Shown here: positions 13,697 to 13,857 of the stretch, in pieces | Layout of the letters: every line of letters begins with the position of its first letter | Position numbering within the stretch: position 1 is the first letter of the stretch | Assembly (NCBI GenBank): GCA_934772445.1 | Contig: CAKVMJ010000030.1 | Span: 1 to 13,857 of the forward strand | Source: an uncultured Clostridia bacterium | GTDB taxonomy: Bacteria; Bacillota; Clostridia; Christensenellales; UBA1242 | Reading direction: 5' to 3' | Length of the DNA: 13,857 nt | The notes under the pieces: model-generated | Told to the model about the DNA's origin: nothing | Seen by the model: only the letters and a program-made list of their open reading frames with translations | Database searches by the model: none | Made by a program: the position numbers and the translations under genes

Positions 13697-13857
13697 ATGA
13701 AAAAGTCAACAAAGGTTATTGCAACAGTAATAGCAGTAACGCTTGTAATAACTGCAATGTTAGTTGCAATCTATGCAGCAACTGCTGGAAATGCAAATAT
13801 TAGTGCAAATGTATCTTGGACTGCTCAAGCAGGAGTAAACCTAGAATTTTGGGCTAA
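13697..13857 (+). CDS. Exported protein with SipW/TasA-like N-terminus (partial)
   Basis: Only the first 53 codons are in the window. The start is ATG 13697: GGAG at 13686-13689 is 7 bases upstream, while the in-frame ATG at 13691 touches the ribosome site. Residues 1-28 are a classic signal peptide, KK-x-TK, then a hydrophobic core of about 20 residues ending in AIYAAT. The mature part begins AGNANISANVSWTAQAGVN, a beta-rich start like those of SipW-processed, TasA/camelysin-type fibre or surface proteins. The family is a guess from the N-terminus alone. It has its own A15-spacer promoter and lies 590 bases after the giant lipoprotein gene, so it is a separate unit. It runs off the end of the window. 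Confidence 0.75.
   Translation, partial: MKKSTKVIATVIAVTLVITAMLVAIYAATAGNANISANVSWTAQAGVNLEFWA

Overview
The window is very AT-rich (intergenic DNA is close to 80-85% A+T by eye). Gene order and signals are those of a low-GC Bacillota, probably an uncultured, host-associated Clostridia-like lineage. Support: the rpsF-ssb-rpsR operon with strong AGGAGG-type ribosome sites, intrinsic terminators with long T-runs, a Spo0A-type DNA-binding protein, and a Gram-positive-style lipoprotein and secreted protein. TGG is used freely for Trp and real genes end in TAA, TAG and one TGA, so the standard bacterial code applies. No tRNA, rRNA, CRISPR array, transposase or integrase was seen.

Layout: (1) 33-1061, a conserved housekeeping operon: ribosomal protein bS6, single-stranded DNA-binding protein, ribosomal protein bS18. 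(2) 1062-1763, about 700 bases with no intact gene but much structure: a row of hairpins, a 24-base repeat in two copies, an intrinsic terminator, a small broken reading frame interrupted by one TGA, and a second strong terminator behind it. (3) 1764-2702, minus strand, an alpha/beta hydrolase of the hormone-sensitive-lipase type, apparently made from a leaderless transcript. (4) 2703-3079, a divergent control region with three palindromes built on TTTTGTACAAAA, two of them 21 bp apart, in front of an extended -10 promoter. (5) 3080-3898, a Spo0A-like protein: a receiver domain that has lost most of its phosphorylation chemistry, joined to a recognisable Spo0A DNA-binding domain; its terminator overlaps its last codons. 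(6) 4046-13105, one 3019-residue predicted lipoprotein: Cys-Ser-rich signal region, one BIG2-like Ig domain, about 23 fibronectin-III-like repeats, and a C-terminal GLUG-type beta-solenoid. (7) 13106-13696, a terminator, then about 450 bases of AT-rich DNA, then a promoter whose -35/-10 spacer consists mostly of a run of 15 A. (8) 13697-end, the start of a small exported protein with a SipW/TasA-like N-terminus.

The first block is core genome. The rest looks like an accessory surface locus: a long stalk-like lipoprotein, a small exported protein under a promoter that could vary by slippage, and a divergent Spo0A-like regulator that may act through the GTAC palindromes. That the regulator controls the surface genes is inference; the palindromes lie only between the hydrolase and the regulator.
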